From positions 186,001-250,000 of the forward strand of contig NZ_JBQHTK010000001.1 in assembly GCF_052065755.1 (NCBI RefSeq): 64,000 bases of DNA, read 5' to 3'. The stretch comes from Allocoprococcus sp004560705 (GTDB lineage: Bacteria; Bacillota; Clostridia; Lachnospirales; Lachnospiraceae). Every line of letters begins with the position of its first letter. The stretch's first letter is position 1. This document shows, piece by piece, positions 41,615 to 50,754 of this stretch. The translations under genes and the position numbers were made by a program. A model generated the notes under the pieces. The model was not told the origin of the DNA. It was given only the letters and a program-made list of their open reading frames with translations, and did no database searches.

Positions 41615-42469
41615 TCAATTACTGAATCTTCTGAATTCTTCTCTTACTTTTCGCCCTTTTTTATTTCTTTCAACAATTCTAACTGCGGCAATCAGCAAAT
41701 TCACAATTGCTGTCGGCGATGACAGAGTATTCAGTGACAGACGGGTAGTACTCTTTGCCAAGATCAATCTGTCTGCATGAGAACAGATCTCTGCATTTTC
41801 AGAGTCTGTAATTACAATCACTTTCGCGCCAAGTTCTTTTGCATAGCCGGCAAATTTATCTGTGGCAAAATAATAATCCGGGAAAGAAAAAGCAACAACC
41901 ACCGTGTGTTTATCAATCAGAGGGAGGGTGGCGAATACATTTTCATTCAGCTCCGTATTCACCTTGACGGAACCAATTTCGCCGCCAGCCAGTCCTGTAG
42001 CAAGAAAATCGGTTAATAAATAAGAAATACCCCTTCCACAAATGACAACTTTCTGGGTTTCTACAATAATTTTCGCCACTTCCAGCAAATTTCTCGTATC
42101 CATTTCTCTGATTGTATCGACAACAATTTGTAATTCTTCCTGTCTGAGTTCCTGCAGAAATTTCTCTTCATCGCTCAGTTCATATTCTGGAATGTCAATT
42201 TGATAATATTCATTTCCTTCATACAGCTGTTGCTTTTCTCCATTACCAAGCAGTTTTCTGAATTCATATTTCACTTCATTGAAACTGTTGTACCCCAGCG
42301 TTTTGCACATATTAAGGATCGTAACTTCCGTGACTCCTGTCTGCCGGCTCAACTCCCGCAAGGAAATAAATGTCAGCGTATCTGTATTTTGAAGCATAAA
42401 ATCCGCAATTACTTTCTGCTTTTTTGTCATTTCGGAATAAGATTCTTCTATTTTTTTTATGATATCCAT
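41615..42469 (-). CDS. RpiR/MurR-family transcriptional regulator
   Basis: A 284-residue regulator. Residues 1-75 form the RpiR helix-turn-helix (KKQKVIADFMLQNTDTLTF, LSRQTGVTEVTILNMCKTLG). Residues about 125-265 form a phosphosugar-binding SIS domain (VVICGRGISYLLT, HTVVVAFSFPDYYFAT). It probably senses an amino-sugar or sugar phosphate. It is divergent from the M42 peptidase gene and may regulate it; opp genes further on are another candidate target. Confidence 0.88.
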   Translation of the reverse strand: MDIIKKIEESYSEMTKKQKVIADFMLQNTDTLTFISLRELSRQTGVTEVTILNMCKTLGYNSFNEVKYEFRKLLGNGEKQQLYEGNEYYQIDIPEYELSDEEKFLQELRQEELQIVVDTIREMDTRNLLEVAKIIVETQKVVICGRGISYLLTDFLATGLAGGEIGSVKVNTELNENVFATLPLIDKHTVVVAFSFPDYYFATDKFAGYAKELGAKVIVITDSENAEICSHADRLILAKSTTRLSLNTLSSPTAIVNLLIAAVRIVERNKKGRKVREEFRRFSN

Positions 42470-42507
42470 CGCTCTACCTCTTTACTACAACAAACCATAT
42501 TAGTATT

Positions 42508-42536
42508 ATTGTAATCTCTTTCCATTTTTTTTGCAA
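42508..42536 (-). promoter_or_regulatory. Sigma-A promoter for rpiR
   Basis: Minus strand TTGCAA (42536-42531), 17 bases, TACAAT (42513-42508). Confidence 0.6.
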
Positions 42537-42610
42537 ATGTTATTGTATTTTTTTCAAAAAAGCATTAAACTAAAAATTATAGTAAATACTTTAATTTCAA
42601 GGAGGAATTT

Positions 42611-43627
42611 ATGAACACTTATATGAATTATATCACCGAGGAACTGAAAGCCCTCACTTCGATTCCAAGTCCTTCCGGCTTTACCAAAGAAGTGACTGTT
42701 CATGTTCACAAAGTGTTGACTGATATGGGCTATGAACCATATTTTTCTAACAAAGGGAATGTTCATGTTACGCTCGGTGGTGAAGAAAATCCGTTGCTTC
42801 TTGCAGCCCATCTTGACACCCTTGGCGCAATGGTCCGTTCCATCAAGGACAATGGACGTCTTCGTCCGACAACACTAGGCGGTCACCAGTGGACAACCTG
42901 CGATGGTGAGAACTGTACGGTTCACACACGGGATGGAAAAGTGTACACAGGCGTTGTACTCAACACCGAACCTTCTGCTCACGTTTCCGATGAAAAGGCG
43001 GAACGCAAAGAAGCTAACATGGAAATTCTTCTGGATGAAAATGTAAACACAAAAGAAGACACAAAAGCACTTGGAATTCAGGTCGGAGATATTATTTCAA
43101 TGGATCCTCGCACGACCGTAACTAAAAGCGGTTACATCAAGAGCCGCTTCTTGGATGACAAACTTTCAGCAGCCATCCTTCTCGGACTCGCCAAAATGGT
43201 AAAAGAAGAAAATATTCAGTTAAAGCGTAAAGTTTCTCTTCTCTTCACTGTGTACGAAGAAGTTGGTCATGGCGGATGCTTTATTCCAGAAGACACAAAA
43301 GAAATGTTGTCTGTAGACATGGGATGTGTAGGCGCCGATCTTGAATGTACAGAACGTCAGGTTTCAATTTGCGCAAAAGATTCCGGCGGGCCTTACAACT
43401 ACGATGTAACCAGCGCTCTCATCAAAACAGCAAAGGAAAATAGCCTTGACTTCGCAATCGACGTATATCCTCATTACTGTTCTGATGTTGAGGCAACACT
43501 CAAGAGCGGATATGATGTCTCTCACGGACTCATCGGACCTGGTGTATATGCATCTCACAACTATGAACGTTCCCATGCAGATGGTGTAAGAAATACACTC
43601 GCTCTCTTAAAAGCATATATCTCATAA
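42611..43627 (+). CDS. M42-family metallo-aminopeptidase
   Basis: A 338-residue cytosolic di-metal peptidase of the M42 (glutamyl aminopeptidase/endoglucanase M) family. Metal ligands are seen as His in LLAAHLDTLGAM, Asp in SRFLDDKLSAA, Glu pair in VYEEVGHGG, Asp in VDMGCVGAD and a late His in HNYERSHADG. It likely finishes breakdown of imported peptides, which fits the adjacent opp transporter. AAGGAGG precedes the ATG. The substrate preference is not predictable. Confidence 0.92.
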   Translation: MNTYMNYITEELKALTSIPSPSGFTKEVTVHVHKVLTDMGYEPYFSNKGNVHVTLGGEENPLLLAAHLDTLGAMVRSIKDNGRLRPTTLGGHQWTTCDGENCTVHTRDGKVYTGVVLNTEPSAHVSDEKAERKEANMEILLDENVNTKEDTKALGIQVGDIISMDPRTTVTKSGYIKSRFLDDKLSAAILLGLAKMVKEENIQLKRKVSLLFTVYEEVGHGGCFIPEDTKEMLSVDMGCVGADLECTERQVSICAKDSGGPYNYDVTSALIKTAKENSLDFAIDVYPHYCSDVEATLKSGYDVSHGLIGPGVYASHNYERSHADGVRNTLALLKAYIS

Positions 43628-43631
43628 ATGA

Positions 43632-43660
43632 AAAGCCAGAGTACACCGTACCCTGGCTTA
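43632..43660. terminator. Shared terminator between M42 peptidase and the ABC permease
   Basis: AGCCAG-GTAC/GTAC-CTGGCT hairpin, with A-rich and T-rich flanks, lying between convergent genes. Confidence 0.65.
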
Positions 43661-43662
43661 AA

Positions 43663-45039
43663 TTACTCGTTCCTAATAGCCGCCAGCGGGCTTAACCGCA
43701 TTGCCCTTAGTGCAGGGAAATACCCCGCTACCATTCCGACCAGTACCGCAAATCCTATAGATGCAAGTGCCAGCCAGGGCGGAATATAAGAGATTCCGCT
43801 ACTCATTCCCATCGCATCTCCGGCACTTCCTACAACAAAGTTGATCACACCGGATATTGCGAAGCTTAATATATTTCCGATCACTCCTCCAAGGAAACCG
43901 ATGAATGCTGCCTCCAGAAGGAAGAGCTGCTTGATATTCTTTAAGCTGCAGCCCAGAACCTTAAATACACCGATTTCTTTTGTGCGTTCGTAGATAGACA
44001 TCATCATTGTATTGGCAATTCCGATTGCTGCGACCAGCAGAGATACCGCTCCGATTCCCCCAAGAACCGCCTGAACAATAGCGAACTGTTTCTTCATACT
44101 CTCCATATATTCGATGTTGCTGTCTACATTGTATCCCAGTTCCCGAAGCGTATTGGAAACCTCTTCTACATGATCCAGATCATCCACTTTCACTCTGGCA
44201 GAAGAGTAAGCAAAGAATTTATATGGCTTACCCGTCTTTGTTGATGGCTGCCCCGGAATCACTCTTCCGGAAAACTCTTTTTTCAACATATTTTTCAACG
44301 TTGTCACATCACAATAAGCACTATAGTAAAATGGTGTATATGTTTCCACGTCTCCATCCACCACACCACTTGCCTTGACGACATGCTTTTTTGCAGTATG
44401 CGTAGTTCCGGACGAACCATCACCGTACCTCATATCATCATATGACTGCACATCCAGAATCAGGAACAGTGAATCCTTCTCCAGATCAATATCCGGAAGC
44501 TCACCTGTTTCCCAGTATCCGCTTCCTCCGTTTTTGTCATAAAACTGCATCAGTACACCGTTTCCATAGACCAACTCCAATACATTGCCTCCCTCCTTCG
44601 GAAAGCTTCCGCCTTCCTTCAGAGGCATATTCTGTGCTTCCATTGCTTCTTTGGTGGTTCCGATCAGATTGATATAGCCCATGTATTTTCCCTTTAACGC
44701 ATAGGCACTCATCTCATAGACCGGCGCAGCAAGGGTTACATGTTCCACACCCGCAATTTCCTTGATTGTATCATCGGTAATGTACTTGGTCGTATCATCT
44801 TCTTCACCGTCATAATACGTCATGGCGTCACCGGCGCTTTTTCCGGTAACCGTGAGCATCGTAAGACCACCCGACTGTTCCACCTCTTCATACAGCGAAC
44901 GCTGAAGTCCCATTCCCAGAGAAATCATAACAACAATAGAGGCTGTACCGATAATCACGCCCAGAACTGTCAGAAATGTCCGGAGCTTCCGTCTCTTAAG
45001 ATTCCCGATGCTCATCCTCAATAAGTCTATGATACTCAT
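43663..45039 (-). CDS. MacB/FtsX-type ABC transporter permease
   Basis: A 458-residue permease: N-terminal helix (LRTFLTVLGVIIGTASIVVMISLG), a large extracellular MacB core domain (about 45-315), then three C-terminal FtsX helices. It acts as a mechanotransducer rather than a channel in this family. The start at 45039 has GAGGAGGAAGG upstream and lies 44 bases inside the preceding gene, so translation is coupled. With the upstream two genes it forms an exporter or signalling complex of unknown substrate. Confidence 0.88.
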   Translation of the reverse strand: MSIIDLLRMSIGNLKRRKLRTFLTVLGVIIGTASIVVMISLGMGLQRSLYEEVEQSGGLTMLTVTGKSAGDAMTYYDGEEDDTTKYITDDTIKEIAGVEHVTLAAPVYEMSAYALKGKYMGYINLIGTTKEAMEAQNMPLKEGGSFPKEGGNVLELVYGNGVLMQFYDKNGGSGYWETGELPDIDLEKDSLFLILDVQSYDDMRYGDGSSGTTHTAKKHVVKASGVVDGDVETYTPFYYSAYCDVTTLKNMLKKEFSGRVIPGQPSTKTGKPYKFFAYSSARVKVDDLDHVEEVSNTLRELGYNVDSNIEYMESMKKQFAIVQAVLGGIGAVSLLVAAIGIANTMMMSIYERTKEIGVFKVLGCSLKNIKQLFLLEAAFIGFLGGVIGNILSFAISGVINFVVGSAGDAMGMSSGISYIPPWLALASIGFAVLVGMVAGYFPALRAMRLSPLAAIRNE

Positions 45040-46552
45040 CGACTAAGCCTTCCTCCTCTTCTTCCAGTCTGCGTTTTTTCTTCTTTTTCATGATCATTAT
45101 TCCTACAACCACCGCCGCAATGATCAAAAGTCCTACAATAATCGGTATGATTGGAAGAGACGATTTCGATTCTTCCATCATGGTATCGTCCATGTTCATA
45201 TCATCCATGATTGCTTCCATAATCTCAAGCTGAAACTCTTTCTCGGATTCCGTCACATTTCCGGATTCATCTTCATAGCTCAGTATCATTTTCATCGTCT
45301 CCGGACCGGCTGTCGCCTCTTCCGCCAGCAACATTCCGTCGATACTCGCCGTTGCTCCGGATTCTACATTTCCCACAAAAATTTCTTCCGTCTTAATACC
45401 GTTTCCTTCAAACCTTGCTTTCACGTTGTATAATTTGACTCTTCCGAGGTTATACAGCTCACACATAATGTTGGCTTCTTCCCCGACAGAAATCGTTGCC
45501 GGATTGATCTCGAACTCACTGAATTCAAATCTTGCATCCTGCTTGACCGGAATAGAAACCGAAGACATACTCTCGTACTGTCCGCCTTCCGAATCTTCAT
45601 ATTTCATCGATATTTCCACACTATACGGTTTCTGTACCAGATCTGATTTTGCATTCAGTTCAATCGAAATATCCTGTGTTCCGTTTGCCTTGATCTTCTC
45701 CAGATAAATGGAACTGGAACCGGAAGATGGGAGAAATGCCGGGGAAGCCGTCTCATCACTTCCCTCTGTAGGCGAACTCAGATCAAACAGCATATTACTG
45801 ACCGCCGTCTTCTTGGAAGTATTTTTCAAATGAATCGTCAGGCGGAAATCGCTTCCTGCCTTCACTTCTGCCGGATTCGTTGAAAATCCGGTCACGATCA
45901 CACGCGGAGTTGATACGTTTCCGCCTCCGGAGGATCCTCCGTCTATATTTGTGATACCGCCTGCATCCCCATAGTTTGTTGGAAGGTCGTCAACGCTCGT
46001 TCCAGTATTTCCGGACGGTTCCTGTGTCGTCTGTCCGCCCTGATTATTCTGACCGGACTGATTGTCCTGTGATTTTTCTTCTTCCTTCGCAATCGTCTTT
46101 ACATAAATTCCATATTCGCCGTCAATTTTTCTGCCGGATTCATCATCCGCTTCTGCCGTAAAGTCAAACGGCAGTTTATAATATGTAAGGCTGACATTTT
46201 CACGGGCAGTGAACTCAAATTCTACCGTCAGTTTCTCACCCGGTTCCATATGATCGATACCATAAGTATAATCTTTGTTCTCAATCTCAAACGGCCATTC
46301 TTCAATCTTTTCACTGACCCTTGGTGTAATCCGTATATTTTTCAGATTCACACCTCCCGTATTCTGGGCAGTCAGTTTCAGTTTCTTCGTTTCCGAATAC
46401 TTATAACTTAAAATCGTATTATCGGCTGCCTGCACGCTCAGCATGGGAATCCCCACAGAAGTTTCTTCCGCTCTTGCCGGAATTGCCGGCACCACTCCCA
46501 TCAGAACTGCCAGGCAAATCATGATTGCTCCCAGTTTTCTCAATTTTTTCAT
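44996..46552 (-). CDS. Surface protein with CARDB/COG1361-type repeats, partner of the ABC exporter
   Basis: A 518-residue secreted, membrane-anchored protein. The signal peptide (about 1-28) is followed by beta-rich domains (NTGGVNLKNIRITPRV; VIVTGFSTNPAEVKAGSDFRLTIHLKNTS; and a third near 345-445), separated by a Gln/Gly/Asn linker. A single C-terminal helix (PIIPIIVGLLIIAAVVVGIMI) ends in a short KKKKKRR cytoplasmic tail. It takes the place that an adaptor holds in MacAB-like systems but is not MacA. It starts with an ATGA overlap on the ATPase gene. Confidence 0.8.
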   Translation of the reverse strand: MKKLRKLGAIMICLAVLMGVVPAIPARAEETSVGIPMLSVQAADNTILSYKYSETKKLKLTAQNTGGVNLKNIRITPRVSEKIEEWPFEIENKDYTYGIDHMEPGEKLTVEFEFTARENVSLTYYKLPFDFTAEADDESGRKIDGEYGIYVKTIAKEEEKSQDNQSGQNNQGGQTTQEPSGNTGTSVDDLPTNYGDAGGITNIDGGSSGGGNVSTPRVIVTGFSTNPAEVKAGSDFRLTIHLKNTSKKTAVSNMLFDLSSPTEGSDETASPAFLPSSGSSSIYLEKIKANGTQDISIELNAKSDLVQKPYSVEISMKYEDSEGGQYESMSSVSIPVKQDARFEFSEFEINPATISVGEEANIMCELYNLGRVKLYNVKARFEGNGIKTEEIFVGNVESGATASIDGMLLAEEATAGPETMKMILSYEDESGNVTESEKEFQLEIMEAIMDDMNMDDTMMEESKSSLPIIPIIVGLLIIAAVVVGIMIMKKKKKRRLEEEEEGLVDEYHRLIEDEHRES

Positions 46553-47313
46553 ACTCTCTGCTCCTTGTTTTCTGCTTTTTTCTCTTTCTTCTCTTCCTTC
46601 AGCGTCTGAAGTGCCTCTTTCCTGCCTCTGTTATCCTCGATTCGTACAATTTCTCCATCTATAATATGAAAGACTCTGTCCGCATAAGTGGCAAGATGAT
46701 CGTCATGCGTAACCATAACCAGGGTTTTGTTCTGTTTGCGTACCACATCCTGCATCAGCTTCATCACCTCTTCGGAGGTGTGCGAATCCAGATTGCCTGT
46801 CGGTTCATCCGCAAATATGATCTTCGGGTTCACGACCAGTGCTCTGGCGACCCCGACTCTTTGCTGCTGTCCGCCCGACATCTGGTTCGGAAGATGTTTC
46901 TTATGTTTCTTCAGATTGACCAGCTCCAGCATTTGATCTGCCTTTTTCAATCTACTCGTCCTTCCCTCCCCTCTGAAAGTAAGTGGCAGCGCCACATTTT
47001 CCAGAGCATTCATTGTACCGATGAGGTGAAAGGACTGGAAGATAAATCCTACATTATCCCGCCGGAAACTGACCAGTTCGTCTTCCTTTAGCTTTTCAAT
47101 ATGCTGACCGCCTATGATGATTTCTCCCTTTGTGGGCTTTTCAAGTCCTGCCAGCATATTCAGAAGTGTGGATTTTCCGGATCCGGATGTCCCGACTATC
47201 GCACAGAATTCACCTTGATGGATCTCAAAGTCAACACCATTCAGCGCACGAACCACACTGTCTCCGACGCGGTAGAGTTTATACAGATTATGTACTTCGA
47301 TAACATTCTCCAT
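46549..47313 (-). CDS. MacB/LolD-type ABC transporter ATPase
   Basis: A 254-residue ATPase with Walker A GTSGSGKST, the LolD-family LAGLEKPTKGEI, signature MSGGQQQRV, Walker B IIFADEPTGNLD and switch His in MVTHDDHLA. A Lys/Glu-rich C-terminal tail of about 25 residues is unusual. First gene of a three-gene ABC system, coupled to the next gene by ATGA. Confidence 0.9.
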   Translation of the reverse strand: MENVIEVHNLYKLYRVGDSVVRALNGVDFEIHQGEFCAIVGTSGSGKSTLLNMLAGLEKPTKGEIIIGGQHIEKLKEDELVSFRRDNVGFIFQSFHLIGTMNALENVALPLTFRGEGRTSRLKKADQMLELVNLKKHKKHLPNQMSGGQQQRVGVARALVVNPKIIFADEPTGNLDSHTSEEVMKLMQDVVRKQNKTLVMVTHDDHLATYADRVFHIIDGEIVRIEDNRGRKEALQTLKEEKKEKKAENKEQRV

Positions 47314-47423
47314 GAAACTCCTCCTCTCACAAAGTTATGTACTCAGTATATCGGATAATTCTACACAAAAAACGGTGAAATTAGTTAAGATTATCTTAAT
47401 TTTCCGCAGAAGGAACAGACAGA

Positions 47424-47957
47424 CTATCTTCTTGCCCGATACATAGCTGCCAGCGTATCCACCACGTCCTGAATATCCATGAGACTAACATTAAATAACA
47501 TCTGGTGAGATTCAATGCTCCCCCATGTATTTCCGGTATGCTTCTCATAGTATTCTTTTCGTTCCGCATCGGTTTTCTTGATTTTTTCCCATGCTTCTTC
47601 TTCATTCAGATTATAGATTCTCATGATTCTGTGAATTCTGTCCCTGATCTCCGCATAAACAAAAGCATTCAGGCAGGTATGCCGCCCTTCCAGAATGTAA
47701 TCCGCACATCGCCCGATAATGATACAGGGCTCTTTATCTGCCAGCTTACGGATCAGATCAGATTGTATCTGAAAGACTTCTTTACTGAGCTGCCCTTCAT
47801 CGGACTGATCCGGCAAAAGCCCCATTTCTTTGGTTGCCATCTGAATCAGGTTGCGGTCATAAAGGGGTATGCCGAGTCTGTCGGACAAACGCTTCCCGAC
47901 TTCGTGTCCACCGCTTCCGAATTGCCTTCCAATAGTAATAATCACATTTTTTTTCAT
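47424..47957 (-). CDS. Cytidylate-kinase-like family protein
   Basis: A 177-residue P-loop kinase-like protein: ITIGRQFGSGGHEVGKRLSDRLG at the N-terminus and IIIGRCADYIL mid-protein. These stand-alone proteins resemble cytidylate kinase but their substrate is unproven. The start at 47957 follows GGGAGGCGG; an extension of 24 codons overlaps the promoter region. Its own promoter is at 47997-48025. Confidence 0.85.
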   Translation of the reverse strand: MKKNVIITIGRQFGSGGHEVGKRLSDRLGIPLYDRNLIQMATKEMGLLPDQSDEGQLSKEVFQIQSDLIRKLADKEPCIIIGRCADYILEGRHTCLNAFVYAEIRDRIHRIMRIYNLNEEEAWEKIKKTDAERKEYYEKHTGNTWGSIESHQMLFNVSLMDIQDVVDTLAAMYRARR

Positions 47958-47996
47958 ACTGACCGCCTCCCATTTTATCTGAAAATAGTTGATTAT

Positions 47997-48025
47997 ATTA
48001 TACAATATTCTATCTTTTGCCGCAA
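47997..48025 (-). promoter_or_regulatory. Sigma-A promoter for the cytidylate-kinase-like gene
   Basis: Minus strand TTGCGG (48025-48020), 17 bases, TATAAT (48002-47997). Confidence 0.65.
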
Positions 48026-48034
48026 TCACGAGAA

Positions 48035-48077
48035 GAAAAAACAGACAGCTTTTCTCAAAGAAATCCTGTCTGTTTTA
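48035..48077 (-). terminator. Terminator after the Na/phosphate symporter gene
   Basis: AAACAGACAG/CTGTCTGTTTTTTC stem on the minus strand, directly downstream of the 48092 stop. Confidence 0.8.
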
Positions 48078-48091
48078 CAAAGTCTGATCGA

Positions 48092-49732
48092 TTAATTATG
48101 TGCTTCCAACACTTCTTCCGCAATATTTCTTGCATGATCGGAAATACGTTCCATGCATACAAGCGTATCCAGAAATACAATACCTGCTTCTGTATTGCAC
48201 TGGTTGTTCGTCAGCCTTTCGATATGTTTTGCGCGAAGCGAGATCTCCATTCCATCCGCTTCCGTCTCTTTCTCAATTGTCTTAAGTGCGCTGTCCTTGT
48301 CGTTTTCTTCAAACGCCTTCAACGCGTTCAGATAACTATCTGTACAAACCTCTATCATCTCTGTCAGATGTTCTCTTCCCACTTCTGAGAACATCACCTT
48401 TTTCTCAGCCAGAGCTTCTGCAAATTCGGAAATATTCTCACAGTAATCACTGATACGTTCCATATCAGATACGACCTGAAGGATGTGGGCAACATCCTGA
48501 TGTTCTCTCTGACTGATCTGCAGTGAAGTCAATTTGATCGCATAAGATGTAATTCCGGCACTCAGCTTATCGACAGTCTCTTCATCCTCCCTAAGAAGCT
48601 GAATTTCGTCTTCATTCAATGAGAACAAGACATCTTTGGCCACCTGTAGTGACTTTTCAACAATATGTCCCATTCTGATAACTTCTGAAAACAGAGACTG
48701 AAGTGCAAGACTCGGCGTCTCCATCATACGTTCATCAAGGAGTACCATACTGTCATCTTTTTCACCATCCTCGACTTTACCGATCTTCTTCGCAAGTTTA
48801 ATAATATAATCGGAAAGTGGGAAAAGCATTACAGTTGTCGCAATATTGAATATCGTATGCACCATACTGATCTGTGTCTGCGTTATTGTTCCTGTTGCCC
48901 ATGCGGGGTTTACTGTTTTCAAGTAAATGATTGCCACAATACTGAATAAGACGGTTCCTATAATATTAAACAGAAGATGCATCAGCGCTGCTGTCTTGGC
49001 ATTCTTCTTCGCTCCCATACTTGAAAGGATCGCAGTCACACATGTACCGATATTCTGACCCATGATGATATAGATTGCAGCACCGAAAGGTACCAGTCCC
49101 GCTGCAGCAAGACTCTGCAGGATTCCGACCGATGCAGAAGAACTCTGGATGACAGCCGTCACAACCGCGCCTGCAATAATACCAAGTATCGGATTGTGTC
49201 CCAATTTCACAAAAATACTGCAGAACGCCTCTGAATCCTTAAGTGGTGCAACGGATGCGGACATCGTTGAGATTCCGACAAACAGAAGTCCAAACCCGAT
49301 CACGATACTGGAAACATCTTTTGATGAACGCCGCTTTCCGGTCAGCATAATGATAACACCAAGCATGATCGCAAGCGGCGCAAGCGTAGACGGACTCAGG
49401 AACTCGGCCCATTCCACACTGGACACCAGCCAGCCGGTGATCGTTGTACCTACATTGGCTCCCATGATAACACCCATGGCCTGCTGCAGATTCATGATTC
49501 CGGCATTGACAAAACCGACCACCATGACCGTTGTGGCGGAAGAACTCTGGATTACTGCCGTGATAAATGCTCCTAGAAGCACACCGAAAAACTTATTTTT
49601 CGTCAAGACTCCCAGCAGTGATTTCATGCGGTCCCCGGCAGCATTCTCCAGTCCCTGTGCCATGATCTGCATTCCATAGATAAACATTCCCAGTCCCCCG
49701 ACAAAGGGGATGATAATACTTACATAATCCAT
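48092..49732 (-). CDS. Na+/phosphate cotransporter with PhoU-like domain
   Basis: A 546-residue NptA/YjbB-type protein. Two inverted Na/Pi repeats each carry a QSSSA motif (AVIQSSSATTVM and AVIQSSSASVGI) and a GxNxGT motif (GANVGTTI, GQNIGTCV). Membrane helices fill residues 1-310. A C-terminal helical PhoU-like domain (about 345-546) has MERISDYCENI and MERISDHARNI. It moves phosphate with sodium, often outward, complementing the Pst importer. RBS GAGGAGAAA precedes the start. Confidence 0.9.
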   Translation of the reverse strand: MDYVSIIIPFVGGLGMFIYGMQIMAQGLENAAGDRMKSLLGVLTKNKFFGVLLGAFITAVIQSSSATTVMVVGFVNAGIMNLQQAMGVIMGANVGTTITGWLVSSVEWAEFLSPSTLAPLAIMLGVIIMLTGKRRSSKDVSSIVIGFGLLFVGISTMSASVAPLKDSEAFCSIFVKLGHNPILGIIAGAVVTAVIQSSSASVGILQSLAAAGLVPFGAAIYIIMGQNIGTCVTAILSSMGAKKNAKTAALMHLLFNIIGTVLFSIVAIIYLKTVNPAWATGTITQTQISMVHTIFNIATTVMLFPLSDYIIKLAKKIGKVEDGEKDDSMVLLDERMMETPSLALQSLFSEVIRMGHIVEKSLQVAKDVLFSLNEDEIQLLREDEETVDKLSAGITSYAIKLTSLQISQREHQDVAHILQVVSDMERISDYCENISEFAEALAEKKVMFSEVGREHLTEMIEVCTDSYLNALKAFEENDKDSALKTIEKETEADGMEISLRAKHIERLTNNQCNTEAGIVFLDTLVCMERISDHARNIAEEVLEAHN

Positions 49733-49745
49733 GCTTTTTCTCCTC

Positions 49746-50261
49746 TTATGTATGATTGTTTGAAATGTCAGACCGCCCTGTTTCCGTACATTCCGGTATG
49801 ATTCGGTGTCCGTTCAGGATAACCTCTTTTAATACGTCACCACAATAACAGAGCTTCATAGAGAAGAACGGAGCATTTTCATTCAAAAGCCGGAAGAAAA
49901 TCTTATCTCCTTCCCACAGATTCAGTTTTTCAACATCCTGCTTTTTCACCCACTTCAGTGTACCTTCCCGACACTCACCGATCTCACCGGTATAACCATC
50001 TGCCGTGTACAAAAAAATATACTCTGATTCCCATCCTTCACTCAAAAAAGTCAGGACACCGCGCAGGCGGTAGGAAGTAAGACGCAGTCCCGTCTCTTCC
50101 CATACCTCCCGCAGCAGACATTCTTCCGGACTTTCATCCGGCTCAAACTTTCCACCGACTCCAATCCATTTATCTTTATTTACATCATTTTTCTTTTTGA
50201 CACGATGAAGCATCAGATAAGAATCTTCATTTTCAATATAGCATAGTGTTGTTAATACCAT
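49746..50261 (-). CDS. Nudix hydrolase, MutT/8-oxo-dGTPase-like
   Basis: A 171-residue Nudix enzyme. The full Nudix box is present from GGKFEPDESPEEC through REVWEETGL. The N-terminus resembles clostridial 8-oxo-dGTP diphosphatases (YLMLHRVKKKNDVNKDKWIG), so nucleotide-pool cleaning is likely. A tail of about 25 residues after the Nudix fold is of unknown use. It lies 13 bases before the symporter gene and has a good promoter. Confidence 0.88.
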   Translation of the reverse strand: MVLTTLCYIENEDSYLMLHRVKKKNDVNKDKWIGVGGKFEPDESPEECLLREVWEETGLRLTSYRLRGVLTFLSEGWESEYIFLYTADGYTGEIGECREGTLKWVKKQDVEKLNLWEGDKIFFRLLNENAPFFSMKLCYCGDVLKEVILNGHRIIPECTETGRSDISNNHT

Positions 50262-50299
50262 TGTTCCGTCCTCATTTCAGACATTTTCCGTCAATTTTG

Positions 50300-50328
50300 A
50301 TTGTATCATTCTTTATACGAGAACACAA
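50300..50328 (-). promoter_or_regulatory. Sigma-A promoter for the Nudix gene
   Basis: Minus strand TTGTGT (50328-50323), 17 bases, TACAAT (50305-50300), 38 bases before the ATG. Confidence 0.6.
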
Positions 50329-50337
50329 TGAAGTTTT

Positions 50338-50694
50338 TTATTTCTTCATCTTCGGCTCAAAAATCCAGGATGCCAGATATCCGAATACAAGAGCAGCACA
50401 GATCCCTACCGCGCTGGCCTTAAATCCTCCCATGAAGATTCCGATAAATCCGTTTTGATCGACTGCCTCTTTTACGCCCTTCCACAATGTATTTCCAAAT
50501 CCCAGAAGCGGCACGCTCACACCGGCACCCGCATATTCCTGCAAGGGTTTGAAAATCTGGGTAAATCCCAGAATACAGCCTGTCACAACCAAAAACACCA
50601 TAACCCTTCCGGGCATCATCTTCGTACGATCCAGCAGAATCTGTGCCAGTGCACAGAGCAGCCCGCCTACCCAGAATGCATTCACATAATCCAT
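50338..50694 (-). CDS. spoVAE: Stage V sporulation protein AE (SpoVAE)
   Basis: A 118-residue inner-membrane protein with three or four helices and the SpoVAE/SpoVAC-type motif GAGVSVPLLGFGNTLWKGVKEA. Part of the SpoVA channel that moves dipicolinate into the forespore and out at germination. AGGAGGAGAG precedes the ATG. It is last of the spoVA genes, separated from spoVAD by 60 bases. Confidence 0.92.
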   Translation of the reverse strand: MDYVNAFWVGGLLCALAQILLDRTKMMPGRVMVFLVVTGCILGFTQIFKPLQEYAGAGVSVPLLGFGNTLWKGVKEAVDQNGFIGIFMGGFKASAVGICAALVFGYLASWIFEPKMKK

Positions 50695-50754
50695 TTGTCT
50701 CTCCTCCTGTCTCTGTTACATTTTCTTATGCCTCATCCAATCTGCTTTTTCCTT

